A stretch of 64,000 nt of DNA from Desulfoluna limicola (GTDB lineage Bacteria; Desulfobacterota; Desulfobacteria; Desulfobacterales; Desulfolunaceae), in the NCBI RefSeq assembly GCF_021654575.1, contig NZ_AP024488.1, positions 3,123,501 through 3,187,500 on the forward strand. Reading direction: 5' to 3'. The position numbers and the translations under genes were made by a program. Within the stretch, counting starts at the first letter, position 1. Every line of letters starts with the position of its first letter. Positions 9,641 to 19,554 of the stretch are shown one piece after another. The notes below the pieces were generated by a model. It did not search any database and had not been told where the DNA came from. It was given only the letters and a program-made list of their open reading frames with translations.

Positions 9641-10615
9641 ATGTTTGCATTTACCGTTAAACGCATTTTGCAGGCCCTCTTCGTTATGCTGATCATCAGC
9701 TTCCTGGGCTTCTCCATCAAGCACCAGTTCGGAGATCCCATCCGGGACATGGTGGGGATCCAGGTCTCCGTCAAGGATCGCGAGATCCTCCGGGAAGAGA
9801 TGGGTCTGAACGATCCCTTCATGACCCAGTATGTGCGGTTCCTGAAAAACGCCGCCCACGGCGATCTCGGCACCTCCTTCTTCCACAAGAAGCCGGCCAT
9901 GGATGTCATACTCGCCAAGGCCCCCGCCACCATCGAACTGGTCTTTGCGGCCAGCCTTATCGTCATGTTTGTCTCCATTCCGGCCGGCATCTTCGCTGCA
10001 ATCAACCCCAAACACTGGTTCTCACGAATCACCATGGGGGGGAGCATCGTGGGGGTCTCGATACCGGTCTTTCTCACCGCCATCCTCATGATCTATTTTT
10101 TCTCGATCACATTGGAGTGGTTCCCCTCCTACGGCAGGGGCGAGACAGTCAACCTCTGGGGGTGGCACACGGGCCTTCTCACCATTGACGGCCTCATGCA
10201 CCTCGTCATGCCCGCCGTCGCCCTCTCCTCCATCATGCTGCCGCTCTTCATCCGGCTCATTCGCTCTGAAATGATGGAGGTCCTGGAGACGGAGTACATC
10301 CGCTTTGCCTACGCCAAGGGCCTCAAGAAGCGGCGCATCCGGTACGTCCACGCCTTTAAAAACACCCTGCTTCCCGTCATCACCGTGGGCGGCGTCCAGC
10401 TGGGCATCATGCTCGCCTACACCATCCTCACCGAAACCGTTTTCCAGTGGGGTGGGTTGGGCTTCATGTTCCTTGAGTCTGTCGAACGATCGGACACCAC
10501 CCTCCTGGTGGCCTACATCATCTTTGTGGGCGCAATCTTTGTGATCGTCAACACCTTCGTGGATATCATCTACGGACTCGTCAATCCCACCATCCGGGTC
10601 TCGGGGAGAAAATGA
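9641..10615 (+). CDS. dppB: Peptide/nickel-type ABC transporter permease DppB
   Basis: Inner-membrane permease, 324 residues, about six membrane spans. The first span follows the usual MFAFTVKRILQALFVMLII start. The family signature segment EYIRFAYAKGLKKRRIRYVHAFKN is the EAA loop that contacts the ATPases. It overlaps dppC by four bases (ATGA), so the two permeases are translationally coupled. Confidence 0.94.
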   Translation: MFAFTVKRILQALFVMLIISFLGFSIKHQFGDPIRDMVGIQVSVKDREILREEMGLNDPFMTQYVRFLKNAAHGDLGTSFFHKKPAMDVILAKAPATIELVFAASLIVMFVSIPAGIFAAINPKHWFSRITMGGSIVGVSIPVFLTAILMIYFFSITLEWFPSYGRGETVNLWGWHTGLLTIDGLMHLVMPAVALSSIMLPLFIRLIRSEMMEVLETEYIRFAYAKGLKKRRIRYVHAFKNTLLPVITVGGVQLGIMLAYTILTETVFQWGGLGFMFLESVERSDTTLLVAYIIFVGAIFVIVNTFVDIIYGLVNPTIRVSGRK

Positions 10616-11532
10616 AACAGTCGCTACAAAATTTCAAAGATTCGTATCTCTTCTACAGCTTTAAAAGAGACAAAATCGCCATCGTCAGCTTTGCCATTCT
10701 GTTGGTGCTCGTGGTCCTCAGCTTCTCCGCTCCGCTGATCGCCCCCTACAACCCCTACGATGCCGAGTCCATTGACATCATGAACTCCGAAATGCCCCCG
10801 GCCTGGATGGAGGAGGGGTCCTCTGAGTTTCTCCTGGGCACCGACCAGCAGGGGCGAGATCTGGTCTCAACCATGATGTACGGCATGCGCCTTTCGATTC
10901 TCATCGGCCTGGGAGCCGTCATGCTCCAAGCGGTCATCGGCATCAGCGTGGGCCTTATCGCCGGGTACTTGGGCGGGAGGCTTGACAACTTCCTCATGCG
11001 CCTGGCCGATATCCAGCTCTCCTTTGCCACCATGCTGGTGGCCATTCTTGTGAGCGCCATCTTCCAGACGATGTTCGGGGCGAGCCGCTACAATGAACTG
11101 GCGGTGCCCCTTCTCGTGATCATTATCGGCATCGCCGAATGGCCCCAGTACGCACGTACGGTGCGCGCTTCGGTTCTCGGAGAAAAGGGCAAGGAGTATG
11201 TGGAAGCCGCTAAAGTGGTGGGCCTGTCCAAGGCACGCATCATGTTCCGGCACATCCTGCCCAACACCATGAGCTCGGTTCTCGTCATCTCCACCGTGCA
11301 GGTGGCCAACGCCGTCATGAGCGAAGCCGCCCTCTCCTTTCTGGGCCTCGGCATGCCGGTGAACCGCCCCTCACTGGGTTCGCTCATCAACGCAGGTTTT
11401 GAGTACATCTTCAGCGGTGCCTGGTGGATCACGTTGTTTCCCGGCATCTTTCTCGTACTCCTGGTCCTTGTCATCAACCTTCTCGGGGACTGGCTCAGGG
11501 ATGTGCTGAACCCTAAGCTTTACAAAGGATAA
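10612..11532 (+). CDS. dppC: Peptide/nickel-type ABC transporter permease DppC
   Basis: Second inner-membrane permease, 306 residues. It has an N-terminal OppC_N type segment (YSFKRDKIAIVSFAILLVLV), the periplasmic LLGTDQQGRDLVSTMMYGMR motif typical of DppC/OppC, and the EAA loop EYVEAAKVVGLSKARIMFRHIL. It starts within the end of dppB and is followed at once by dppD. Confidence 0.94.
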   Translation: MKQSLQNFKDSYLFYSFKRDKIAIVSFAILLVLVVLSFSAPLIAPYNPYDAESIDIMNSEMPPAWMEEGSSEFLLGTDQQGRDLVSTMMYGMRLSILIGLGAVMLQAVIGISVGLIAGYLGGRLDNFLMRLADIQLSFATMLVAILVSAIFQTMFGASRYNELAVPLLVIIIGIAEWPQYARTVRASVLGEKGKEYVEAAKVVGLSKARIMFRHILPNTMSSVLVISTVQVANAVMSEAALSFLGLGMPVNRPSLGSLINAGFEYIFSGAWWITLFPGIFLVLLVLVINLLGDWLRDVLNPKLYKG

Positions 11533-11534
11533 AG

Positions 11535-12530
11535 GTGACTTTGATTATGGAACCGATACTCGACATAAAAAACCTGGATGTAAAATTCGCCCTTCGAACC
11601 GGCGAGGTCACCGCCATCGACAACCTCAACCTGTCCCTTGGCAAGGGGGAACGGCTGGGCATTGTGGGAGAGAGCGGGGCCGGCAAATCGGTGCTGGGCT
11701 TCTCCATCATCAACCTGATCCGAAAACCCGGTTTTATCGCCAACGGATCCATCGACTTCCGTGGCAAGCAGATCTCCACCTACACGGAAGAGCAGATCCG
11801 CAACATCCGCGGCAACCGCATCAGCATGATCTTTCAGGATCCCATGATGGCACTGAACCCGGTGCTGACCATCGGCACCCAGATGACAGAGGCCATCTTC
11901 GCCCACATGGACGTAAGCCAGGAGGAAGCCGAGCGCATCGCCCTGGAAAAGTTGGCCAAGGTGCATATCCCGGCCCCAGAGAAACGGCTGAACCAATACC
12001 CCCACGAGTTCTCCGGCGGCATGCGTCAGCGGATCATCATCGCCATCAGCCTTCTCACGAGCCCGGACCTCATCATTGCCGATGAACCCACCACGGCCCT
12101 GGACGTCACGATCCAGGCCGAGATCATGGACCTGCTCATCGAGCTGTGCGAGGACGAAGGCATGAGCCTGATTCTCATTACCCACGACCTCGGAGTGGTC
12201 TCGGAAGTCACCGAACGCATCGCCGTCATGTACGCCGGCCGGGTGATCGAAAGTGGCCCAACCCACGCCATCATCGACAACCCTCAGCACCCATACACCC
12301 AGGGGCTCATCAAGGCCCTGCCCGAAAGCCGCAAGCCCGGGGAGGCCCTCTACCAGATTCCGGGGATGATGCCGACCCTTACGGATATCCCCCCCGGCTG
12401 CGCCTTCAACCCCCGCTGCCCCATGAGGGGAGACATCTGCATGACGAAACGGCCCGAGGCGGCCTTTGCCGATGAAAAAACAGGCCACATGGCCGCATGC
12501 CACCTTGTCTCGGGAGACCTTGCATCATGA
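11535..12530 (+). CDS. dppD: Peptide/nickel-type ABC transporter ATP-binding protein DppD
   Basis: Cytoplasmic ATPase subunit, up to 331 residues. Visible motifs are Walker A GESGAGKS, signature FSGGMRQRI, Walker B LIIADEPTTALDV and the H-loop ITHDLGVV. The C-terminal oligopeptide-transporter domain carries the cysteine cluster GCAFNPRCPMRGDIC. The start is uncertain between GTG 11535 (AAAGGA six bases before) and ATG 11547. It overlaps dppF by four bases. Confidence 0.94.
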   Translation: MTLIMEPILDIKNLDVKFALRTGEVTAIDNLNLSLGKGERLGIVGESGAGKSVLGFSIINLIRKPGFIANGSIDFRGKQISTYTEEQIRNIRGNRISMIFQDPMMALNPVLTIGTQMTEAIFAHMDVSQEEAERIALEKLAKVHIPAPEKRLNQYPHEFSGGMRQRIIIAISLLTSPDLIIADEPTTALDVTIQAEIMDLLIELCEDEGMSLILITHDLGVVSEVTERIAVMYAGRVIESGPTHAIIDNPQHPYTQGLIKALPESRKPGEALYQIPGMMPTLTDIPPGCAFNPRCPMRGDICMTKRPEAAFADEKTGHMAACHLVSGDLAS

Positions 12531-13543
12531 GCACACAGTCCACCACACCCATTCTGAGCCTTAAAAACATCGTGAAGCACTTCGACATCTCCGGAGGCTT
12601 CCTGGAAAAGCTGCGCGTAACCGATGGCAAACTGAGCCTTCAGAGCACCATCGTCAAAGCAGTCAACAGCGTCAGCTTCGATATCCTGGAAGGGGAAACC
12701 TTAAGCGTCGTGGGGGAAAGTGGTTGCGGCAAGTCAACCCTGGCCCGATGCGTCATCGGCATCCATGAGCCCAACAGCGGGGAGATCTACTTTCGGGGAG
12801 AGCGCATCGATGGTCTCTCCCCCAAGGCGATGATGCCCTACCGCGCAAAGATGCAGATGGTTTTCCAGGACCCCTACTCCTCTTTGAACCCGCGCCTGAC
12901 GGTCCAGAAAACCCTGGAGGAGCCCTTCAGGTTCCACAACCCGGGCGTGAGCAACGGAGAGGTGAAAGACCGCATCGACGAGGTCATGGAGCAGGTGGGC
13001 GTGGACCCCAAATGGGCCCTTCGCTACCCCCATGAGTTCTCCGGCGGCCAGCGCCAGCGCGTCAGCATCGCCCGGGCCCTTATGGTGGACCCCGCCTTTA
13101 TCGTGGCCGACGAACCCATCAGCGCCCTGGACGTCTCTGTGCAGGCCCAGATCCTCAACCTGCTGATGGAGACCCAGGCAAAGCGCGGCCTCTCCTACAT
13201 GTTTATCTCCCACGACCTCTCCGTGGTACGCCATATCAGCAGCAGGGTGGCCGTCATGTACCTGGGGACCCTCTGCGAGCTCTCCGATTCAGAGAGCCTC
13301 TACAGCGAGCCGAGGCACCCCTATACGAAGGCCCTCCTCAGTGCCATCCCGCAGATGGGTGGAAAAAAAGCCCACATTCGCCTTAAAGGGGAGGTCCCCT
13401 CTCCCATCAACCTCCCCACGGGATGCGTCTTCAACGGCCGGTGCCCATATGCCGATGAGCGATGCATCCAGGAGGTCCCCGAGGCAAAAGTCAACGGCTC
13501 CAGCCTGGTGGCCTGTCACCGGGTGGAAGAGGGAACCCTATAG
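12527..13543 (+). CDS. dppF: Peptide/nickel-type ABC transporter ATP-binding protein DppF
   Basis: Second ATPase of the importer, 338 residues from the ATG at 12527, which overlaps the dppD stop as ATGA. Motifs are Walker A GESGCGKS, signature FSGGQRQRV, Walker B FIVADEPISALDV and H-loop ISHDLSVV, with the C-terminal cysteine set GCVFNGRCPYADERC. It is the last gene of the operon and is followed by a strong terminator. Confidence 0.94.
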   Translation: MSTQSTTPILSLKNIVKHFDISGGFLEKLRVTDGKLSLQSTIVKAVNSVSFDILEGETLSVVGESGCGKSTLARCVIGIHEPNSGEIYFRGERIDGLSPKAMMPYRAKMQMVFQDPYSSLNPRLTVQKTLEEPFRFHNPGVSNGEVKDRIDEVMEQVGVDPKWALRYPHEFSGGQRQRVSIARALMVDPAFIVADEPISALDVSVQAQILNLLMETQAKRGLSYMFISHDLSVVRHISSRVAVMYLGTLCELSDSESLYSEPRHPYTKALLSAIPQMGGKKAHIRLKGEVPSPINLPTGCVFNGRCPYADERCIQEVPEAKVNGSSLVACHRVEEGTL

Positions 13544-13675
13544 AAAAAAGCCCCTCACCTTGGCAGATATCAATCCGGCAACCAACGATACAAGCCAAGG
13601 GTGAATGAGGTGTCATAAATTATCGGGGTGATACTGCCCCTCGACATCTATGCATTTAACCGCCAGGTTAATAAC

Positions 13676-13720
13676 AAAAGGGCGTCCACGGAAAAACCAT
13701 CTTCCGTGGACGCCCTTTTT
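13676..13720 (+). terminator. Terminator of the dpp operon
   Basis: A perfect stem of about 17 bp (GGGCGTCCACGGAA with its complement) ends in a T5 run; the A-run on the left arm would let it work in both directions. It lies 130 bases after dppF. Confidence 0.92.
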
Positions 13721-13733
13721 GTTTGATTCCTAT

Positions 13734-13904
13734 GCCTCTGGCGACGCTGCCGGGGGCCAACCGTTTAAAACGTTGCACAAACAGATCTTAACACGTGCCC
13801 GTGAATGAATTCTCATTAAATGCGGATGTGATGTGACTCGAGGAACGAGGGGCAAAGAGCGTCCGCAACCTGATTTCAGATTGGCACACCTCGACGCCGG
13901 AGGC
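13734..13904 (+). repeat. Multi-hairpin element copy R1 (both ends present)
   Basis: Full-length copy of the intergenic family described in the findings. The left end GCCTCTGGCG and right end CGCCGGAGGC are near-perfect inverted repeats. The framing stem is GCGGATGT (13822-13829) with GCGTCCGC (13859-13866), eight pairs if two G-U pairs are allowed, around the conserved loop CGAGGAACGAGG. The rest of 13544-14012 holds only the dpp terminator. Confidence 0.8.
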
Positions 13905-14012
13905 TGCTTTTTCGCAGCTGAATCGTCACTGAAAACATTGATAAACGCGCTTGTATTTCTTTTTTTTGAAATCTTCGAGGGCGCTCACGCTTCGTGAAAC
14001 AAGGGATTTTAA

Positions 14013-14408
14013 TTAAATGTCGGAGTCGGTTTGGTTCGAGGTGCGGTGGGCAATGAAGTACTTGAGCTGGGCTTTCTGGTTGGCATTAAGGCCAACGAAT
14101 CGGACCCGCCTCTGACGCATAATGATGGTGGACAATGAGGAGGGGTTGTCTATTTCGACGTCTTCCACCGTCTCGTAAGGCATCTTTTCAAGGTAAAACC
14201 CGTTGTCCCCGACGTATATGTGGGTTTCCACAGGTTCTTTGGGCTGATCGTCATGGACGATGTAGCGAAAGCAGAGGCCGTTCATGCTGATGTCCACTAT
14301 GGGGCCCACCTTGCTCGAGTCCGGAGACAGGGCGGCATAGGCACCATCACTTGCGCGATAACGTCTGTGGGCACGTCTGTCAGCCATCTCCTGGGATTTT
14401 CCGATCAT
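14013..14408 (-). CDS. PilZ domain protein
   Basis: Small cytoplasmic protein of 131 residues with the two cyclic-di-GMP-binding motifs of PilZ domains: an arginine-rich stretch (RRAHRRYRAS, the RxxxR type) and DISMNGLCF (the D/NxSxxG type). It may respond to cyclic-di-GMP in motility or surface attachment. The start at 14408 is chosen because GGAG lies five bases ahead; an in-frame ATG at 14459 has no ribosome site. It stands alone, convergent with the dpp operon. Confidence 0.85.
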   Translation of the reverse strand: MIGKSQEMADRRAHRRYRASDGAYAALSPDSSKVGPIVDISMNGLCFRYIVHDDQPKEPVETHIYVGDNGFYLEKMPYETVEDVEIDNPSSLSTIIMRQRRVRFVGLNANQKAQLKYFIAHRTSNQTDSDI

Positions 14409-14657
14409 TGTGGCTCCATGGCGAGTTCGTATGGAAAGGGTGCCTTTATTATTAGGCATAATTATACAAGTAGTAACACAATCCTACCGGCAAGGCAAAT
14501 TTAAATACTACCAAACAAAGCCGTAGCGACCCTCGCATTACTCTTAACGAATAACAGGTCAGTCATTGCTTGAATTTGGGCTTGAATAAATAGCCCCGAG
14601 GGCAAGGCAAACTGCACCAAAAGAGAGTTACCGAAAGCTATTGAGCGCACGTACGTG

Positions 14658-15365
14658 TCAGCCTTCACTGGCCAGGGGAAACCGAGGCAGAAAAAGCGCG
14701 GCAAGATCCATATCGTCCGGTGTGGTTATCTTGATATTGCACCTGCTGCCCGTAATGACAGTGACCGGCTCTCCCATGCGCTCCACGAGGGAAGCGTCAT
14801 CGGTCCCCAGCACCTCATCTTCACGTGCCTTCTCATGGGCGCGTGCAAGCAGGGGAAACCTGAAAACCTGGGGAGTCTGAGCCATCCATATCCCGTCACG
14901 GGAGAGGGTGCCCGTGATGGCATTGCCCTCACTCACATGCTTAAGGGTCTCAAATGCAGGAACACCCAGAATCGAGGCTCCGTCCAACTCGGCCTGTTTC
15001 ACCACACGAACAATCTCGGCTTGGGAGACAAAGGGCCGCACACCGTCGTGGACAGCCACCAGCCCCTGGAAAGAGTCACCCAGGGTCACCAGGGCATTGT
15101 ACACCGACTCCTGGCGTTCTGCACCACCGGCAACAAGCTCTACGCGGTCTCCCCCGGTAACACCGTTGAGAAGCTCCGTTCGGATAAAGGAGAGGTCGTC
15201 TTCTGGGGCAGCCAGAACGATTCGGTCAATCTGTGGGCAGGAAAGAAAAACACGTAAGGTGCGAACAAGGATGGGGATGCCGGCAAGCTCCAGGTACTGC
15301 TTTCGGGTGGCGGCTCCCATGCGGAGGCCTTTGCCTCCGGCGACAATGATGGCGGCGATACTCAT
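14658..15365 (-). CDS. ispD: 2-C-methyl-D-erythritol 4-phosphate cytidylyltransferase
   Basis: Third enzyme of the MEP isoprenoid pathway, joining CTP to MEP. It has 235 residues, normal for IspD. Motifs include the nucleotide-binding start AAIIVAGGKGLRMG with KQYLELAG, the VHDGVRPFV segment with its aspartate, and ITTPDDMDLA at the end. It lies downstream of the HPr-fusion gene with an 80-base gap. Its usual partner ispF is not adjacent. Confidence 0.95.
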   Translation of the reverse strand: MSIAAIIVAGGKGLRMGAATRKQYLELAGIPILVRTLRVFLSCPQIDRIVLAAPEDDLSFIRTELLNGVTGGDRVELVAGGAERQESVYNALVTLGDSFQGLVAVHDGVRPFVSQAEIVRVVKQAELDGASILGVPAFETLKHVSEGNAITGTLSRDGIWMAQTPQVFRFPLLARAHEKAREDEVLGTDDASLVERMGEPVTVITGSRCNIKITTPDDMDLAALFLPRFPLASEG

Positions 15366-15447
15366 AGGTTGAGGACTCTCTCAGGCGAGCGGCCGGACAA
15401 GGCCGCGCGGGAAAATGCAAGGGTGGAGACGGGATTGTGAACACACC

Positions 15448-16758
15448 CTATTTGAGGTATTTGAGCTCTTTGGGGAGGGGCAACCCTTTACCCATGGAAT
15501 CTTCTGCGTAGTTCACCGAGGCGAGTATTTCGATATCGGCAAGGGCCCTGGTGTCCCCTTCGAAGGTCACCTCCCTCACCTCTTCCTTCTGAATTTTCCC
15601 GCCGGCCCATTGAATATCCAGGACACTGCTGGCATCAAACCGATCGCCATTGACCACCAGTTCCACCTCACCGCCATAGTTCTGGACAATCTTGGCCACC
15701 ATGAGGCTGGGCCTGGCATGGAAACCCCGCGTCTCGGGGATCCCAACAGTGATGGCCCCCCTTTCAATGTTCTCGTTCAGCACTTCCTTGGCCAGGCGCT
15801 TGCCGCAGCTCATGAAATGGCAGGCATAATAGAGGCAGTAGTTGATGGTCCGGTCCAGGAGCATGTCGGGATCGACAAGATCCAGAAGACGGCTCCGCAC
15901 CGAGCGGTAGGTTGTAATGGACCCGACCTCGTGGAGGTGGCGCTCGTAAAAGTGAAGCAGACGCCCCTGAACCTCCAGTATATGCAGCACCACGGAAAAA
16001 TGGGCGCGAAGCTGTTTGAGCTTACGGTTTCCGTGCCTGAAGCCCCCTTGAATAACATAGGAGTCGAAGGAGGACTGAAGGTTGTGAACCACCATTTCAA
16101 ACCCTCGGATCTCAACCTCGTTGACCTTGGCCGGGACCATCTCCCGGATCACGTCAAGGGTTTGGGCCTCATAAAAGGTAAAGGGAGCAAACAGCTTGGC
16201 AATACTCAAAAATTCACTGGAAATCTTGACGATGTGCTTGCGCTGGTCGTGCCCGGCATCGTCATCGATATTGTATTCAAGCATTTCGCCTGACACCACG
16301 CCGGGAAAATTCGCCTGGTCGTAGCCGCCTTCGGGCACACGGATGTTGAGGCGCTTGGCCTCTTCAATGATGGCCGGTGCGGCTTTTCTCAACACATCAT
16401 TTAAAAAATCGAGGGTCTTTTGCCCCTCGTTTTCAAAATCTGCAATGTCGGGAAGATCGTAAAATGCCATGCGGTTGGCGATGTGTCGCTGGGAGTAGCA
16501 GCTGATGCTGATATGGCAGACCAGGGATGTCAGCTCACGGTAATAAAACCAGTCCCGGTTGTTTTTGGCGCCGTGGAGGTCAAGAAAGTCCTCCAGAAGG
16601 TGGCTGGTGGCTCTCAGGCGCGAGTAAAGCTTTTTGGTAAAGGGATTCTCATCCCTGCCGAACCTTGCAATATAGACACAGGCCTTAAGAAAATCGTGGG
16701 AATAAATCTGCACTTTTTCTTTAAACGTAATGGAACATGCCGTCAGTTTCTCTGCCAT
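15448..16758 (-). CDS. Large protein with C-terminal HPr domain
   Basis: Protein of 436 residues. Residues about 335-420 form an HPr domain with the phosphorylatable histidine in GFHARPSLMVAK (near residue 347; canonical HPr has GLHARPA). Residues 1-330 are unfamiliar, largely helical, with several aromatic- and histidine-rich stretches. HPr domains take phosphate from PTS enzyme I, so a role in PTS-type signalling is plausible. The start at 16758 is preferred: an in-frame TTG at 16818 lies beyond the rnpB terminator hairpin (16785-16810), which would fall inside the coding region. The serine-46 region of HPr (SVLDIQWAGG) is divergent. Confidence 0.75.
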   Translation of the reverse strand: MAEKLTACSITFKEKVQIYSHDFLKACVYIARFGRDENPFTKKLYSRLRATSHLLEDFLDLHGAKNNRDWFYYRELTSLVCHISISCYSQRHIANRMAFYDLPDIADFENEGQKTLDFLNDVLRKAAPAIIEEAKRLNIRVPEGGYDQANFPGVVSGEMLEYNIDDDAGHDQRKHIVKISSEFLSIAKLFAPFTFYEAQTLDVIREMVPAKVNEVEIRGFEMVVHNLQSSFDSYVIQGGFRHGNRKLKQLRAHFSVVLHILEVQGRLLHFYERHLHEVGSITTYRSVRSRLLDLVDPDMLLDRTINYCLYYACHFMSCGKRLAKEVLNENIERGAITVGIPETRGFHARPSLMVAKIVQNYGGEVELVVNGDRFDASSVLDIQWAGGKIQKEEVREVTFEGDTRALADIEILASVNYAEDSMGKGLPLPKELKYLK

Positions 16759-16784
16759 AAAGCCTGTCGCCTGCCTGTGTTTCG

Positions 16785-16810
16785 AAAAAAAGCCCCGGGA
16801 GGGCTTTTTT
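16785..16810 (-). terminator. Intrinsic terminator of rnpB
   Basis: Read on the minus strand, GCCC and GGGC arms in an A-run/T-run context form a short hairpin ending in seven T residues, 23 bases after the mature 3' end of the RNase P RNA. Confidence 0.85.
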
Positions 16811-16832
16811 CGGATCAATCCATAAAAATGAA

Positions 16833-17222
<390 letters not shown>

Positions 17223-17341
17223 TTTCGATTGTTTGACCGTGTTATACCCCAAAATGAAGGAAAGGAAAATGACCATTTTCACCCCGGCCCACATCCGTTC
17301 CAACCCCCCAATCTGCAGCCCTTCCCAAGGAAGGGTCAAGC

Positions 17342-18064
17342 TCAATTTTTGCTGTAGAGAATGCGATGGCACCGGGGACAATAGTGGAGCCCCCCGTCCC
17401 TTTCAATTTCAATGGCTTGCTGAGGGGGAATGTTCATAAAACAGCCATAGCAGGTGCCGGCGGCAACAGCCACCACGGCAAGCCTGCCGGTGGTTTTAAG
17501 CAGCTTCTCATAGTGGTCCAGAAGACCGGGAGGAACACTTTTGGCGACCTCGACCCGCTCGCTGGCCATGTTTTCTATGGATTCACGCTCCTCGGCAGTC
17601 TCATTGTAAATCTCTTCTTCAATGCTCTTGACCTTGTCCGCTTCGGAATCGTGGGCCTCATTGATCTCGGCCATTTTCTTCTCACGGTCTTCGAGCTCAT
17701 CCATCATGGTGATCAACACCTCTTCAAGCTCACCCACACGCTTGGTGTTGTCGTCCACCTCCCGGCGAAGGACCTGGTAATCCTTGTTGTTTGTCACAAC
17801 GCGGAGGTACTCCTGGCTTTTGGTCACACGGGTGTTGAGTTCGGCGATCTCCTCTTCGATGGCCGCATAGCGTTTTTTTTCACCCGTCAACTCCTCACGG
17901 GCGGCTTCAAGTTCCGACTCAAGCTCTTTCAGACGTTTGCCCTGCACCGAGGTCTTGGCGCCCACCCCTTCCAGCTTCTTTTCAATCCGCGCCGTCTCAG
18001 TTTCAATCTCCTGAAGACGCTTCAGGGCTACGATATGCTCCTGGGTCACATTAAGATTACGCAT
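17342..18064 (-). CDS. Coiled-coil protein with C4 zinc ribbon
   Basis: Protein of 240 residues. Residues 10-180 are a long heptad-rich coiled coil, and the C-terminus has two CxxC pairs (CYGC and CPRC) forming a C4 zinc ribbon, as in the CT398-like family. Function is not established. It is often found next to Nif3 genes, as here, and the two probably form one transcript ahead of rnpB. The start at 18064 (MRNLNVTQEH) is preferred over an upstream ATG at 18103, although its GGAGG site lies a rather long 12 bases away. Confidence 0.8.
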   Translation of the reverse strand: MRNLNVTQEHIVALKRLQEIETETARIEKKLEGVGAKTSVQGKRLKELESELEAAREELTGEKKRYAAIEEEIAELNTRVTKSQEYLRVVTNNKDYQVLRREVDDNTKRVGELEEVLITMMDELEDREKKMAEINEAHDSEADKVKSIEEEIYNETAEERESIENMASERVEVAKSVPPGLLDHYEKLLKTTGRLAVVAVAAGTCYGCFMNIPPQQAIEIERDGGLHYCPRCHRILYSKN

Positions 18065-18189
18065 GTAAGTTTTAAGCCTCCAAGGTCTATGGACCGGCCT
18101 CAAGCCGGTGGATGTGTCATTATCAAATGGGCAGCATCGCCGCCCTTTTTAATTTAGGGTCTGCCTCGCTGAATCGCTCAACACGGTTG

Positions 18190-19320
18190 TCAAACAAGGG
18201 CAAAGGGATCTTTCTCCATGGTGCTTGCCACCACAGCCACCTCAAGGCCCTTCTCCTTGAGTTTCTCCTTGAGCAGCCGGGTCAGGAGGGTGCACACAAA
18301 ATGCTCCGTCCCAAAATGACCGGCATCCACCAGCCCCCGACCCATCTCAAGGGCGGTTTGGGCATCATGGTATTTCAACTCCCCACTGATGAAAACATCG
18401 GCTCCGCTTTTGTAAAAGGCCTTCATCAACGAGGCTCCACTGCCGGTGCAGACAGCGGCCCGCGTTACCGGCATATCGGGGTTGCCGACCACCTTCACGG
18501 ACGGCATGCCAAACACCTCCTTCACGCGCTCGGCAAGGGCCTTAAGGGTCGTGGGTGGCTCAAAGCGCCCCACCCGGCCCATCCCCATGCTGGCTTCGTC
18601 ACCACCAGAGGTCCGAACCATCGGGTAGATATTGTACTCCATGGTTTCGTAAGGGTGAACCCCCCGCACCTCAGCAAGCACCTGATCCACCTGAGAGTGC
18701 TTGACCACGGTCTCCACACGAACCTCATCCACGCAACTCATCTTACCGGCACTGCCTTCAAAAGGGTGGGCATCGCAGTCCGGCATGTACGTGCCACGAC
18801 CGGCCGATGAGAACGAACAGCAGCTGTACTTTCCTATGGAGCCGGCCCCACCGGAAAAAAGCGCCTTCATCACCTTGTGACGATACTCTTCAGGGACAAA
18901 GAAGACGAGCTTTACGGTTTCAGGGTCGGAGGAGGGCACCAGAGGGGTGAGGCTGTCCATCCCGATCATGCGGGAGAACGACGCATTGAGCCCTTCGGGG
19001 GCACTGTCCAAATTGGTATGGGCTGAGTAAATGGAAAGGGGGGAGGAAACGGAGCGGGCAAGGATGTCACCAAGGGGGGTGGCAAGATCGAGGGTCTTTA
19101 TGGGGGCGAAGATCAAAGGGTGATGTGTGATCAGCATCTCCGCCCCATCGGCTGCGGCTGCAGCCACCACCTCCGGGGTGGGGTCAAGAGCGATGTGAAT
19201 CCGAGTGACGGCCTGATCTCGTCGGCCAACCTGCAGCCCCACATTGTCCCACGATTCGGCAAGGGATGATGGGGCCAGCTCCTCCATTATGGAGATAATC
19301 TCAGAAACGGTAACGCTCAT
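18190..19320 (-). CDS. Nif3-like dinuclear metal center protein
   Basis: Member of the Nif3/YbgI family (GTP cyclohydrolase 1 type 2 homologs), 376 residues, of the long form with an extra domain inserted between the two halves of the fold. Metal ligands are visible in LITHHPLIF, SAHTNLD and the C-terminal HFGTEHFV. Function remains unclear for the family. The ATG at 19320 has a perfect GGAGGAGAG site. It lies between a tRNA gene and the zinc-ribbon gene. Confidence 0.9.
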   Translation of the reverse strand: MSVTVSEIISIMEELAPSSLAESWDNVGLQVGRRDQAVTRIHIALDPTPEVVAAAAADGAEMLITHHPLIFAPIKTLDLATPLGDILARSVSSPLSIYSAHTNLDSAPEGLNASFSRMIGMDSLTPLVPSSDPETVKLVFFVPEEYRHKVMKALFSGGAGSIGKYSCCSFSSAGRGTYMPDCDAHPFEGSAGKMSCVDEVRVETVVKHSQVDQVLAEVRGVHPYETMEYNIYPMVRTSGGDEASMGMGRVGRFEPPTTLKALAERVKEVFGMPSVKVVGNPDMPVTRAAVCTGSGASLMKAFYKSGADVFISGELKYHDAQTALEMGRGLVDAGHFGTEHFVCTLLTRLLKEKLKEKGLEVAVVASTMEKDPFALV

Positions 19321-19393
19321 CTCTCCTCCGTTCTCCTCGAAGGCCACCGCCCCCTGCCACCATCGCAGGCAAAGGCACAGCCGCCCTCTCAAT

Positions 19394-19429
19394 AAAAAAG
19401 GCGTGGTGGCCTTTCAGCCAGCACGCCTT
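19394..19429 (-). terminator. Terminator after tRNA-Met
   Basis: On the minus strand a stem of about 13 pairs with one mismatch (AAGGCGTGCTGGC with GCCACCACGCCTT) is followed by a T6 run. It separates the tRNA transcript from the Nif3 gene. Confidence 0.8.
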
Positions 19430-19554
19430 GGTGTCTACAAACTGCTCCGGCATTTTGCTGCATCTTGCATGGTGCATCATCCGCCTTGGTTCATGAAAGC
19501 AAAGGGTGTCAGGCCCGGTTACGGGACCTTTCCTTCCATGGTCATTTTTTATGC

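Noticed and set aside
16759..16818. Upstream TTG start for the HPr-fusion protein
   Set aside because: It would place the rnpB terminator hairpin inside the coding region and has no ribosome site.
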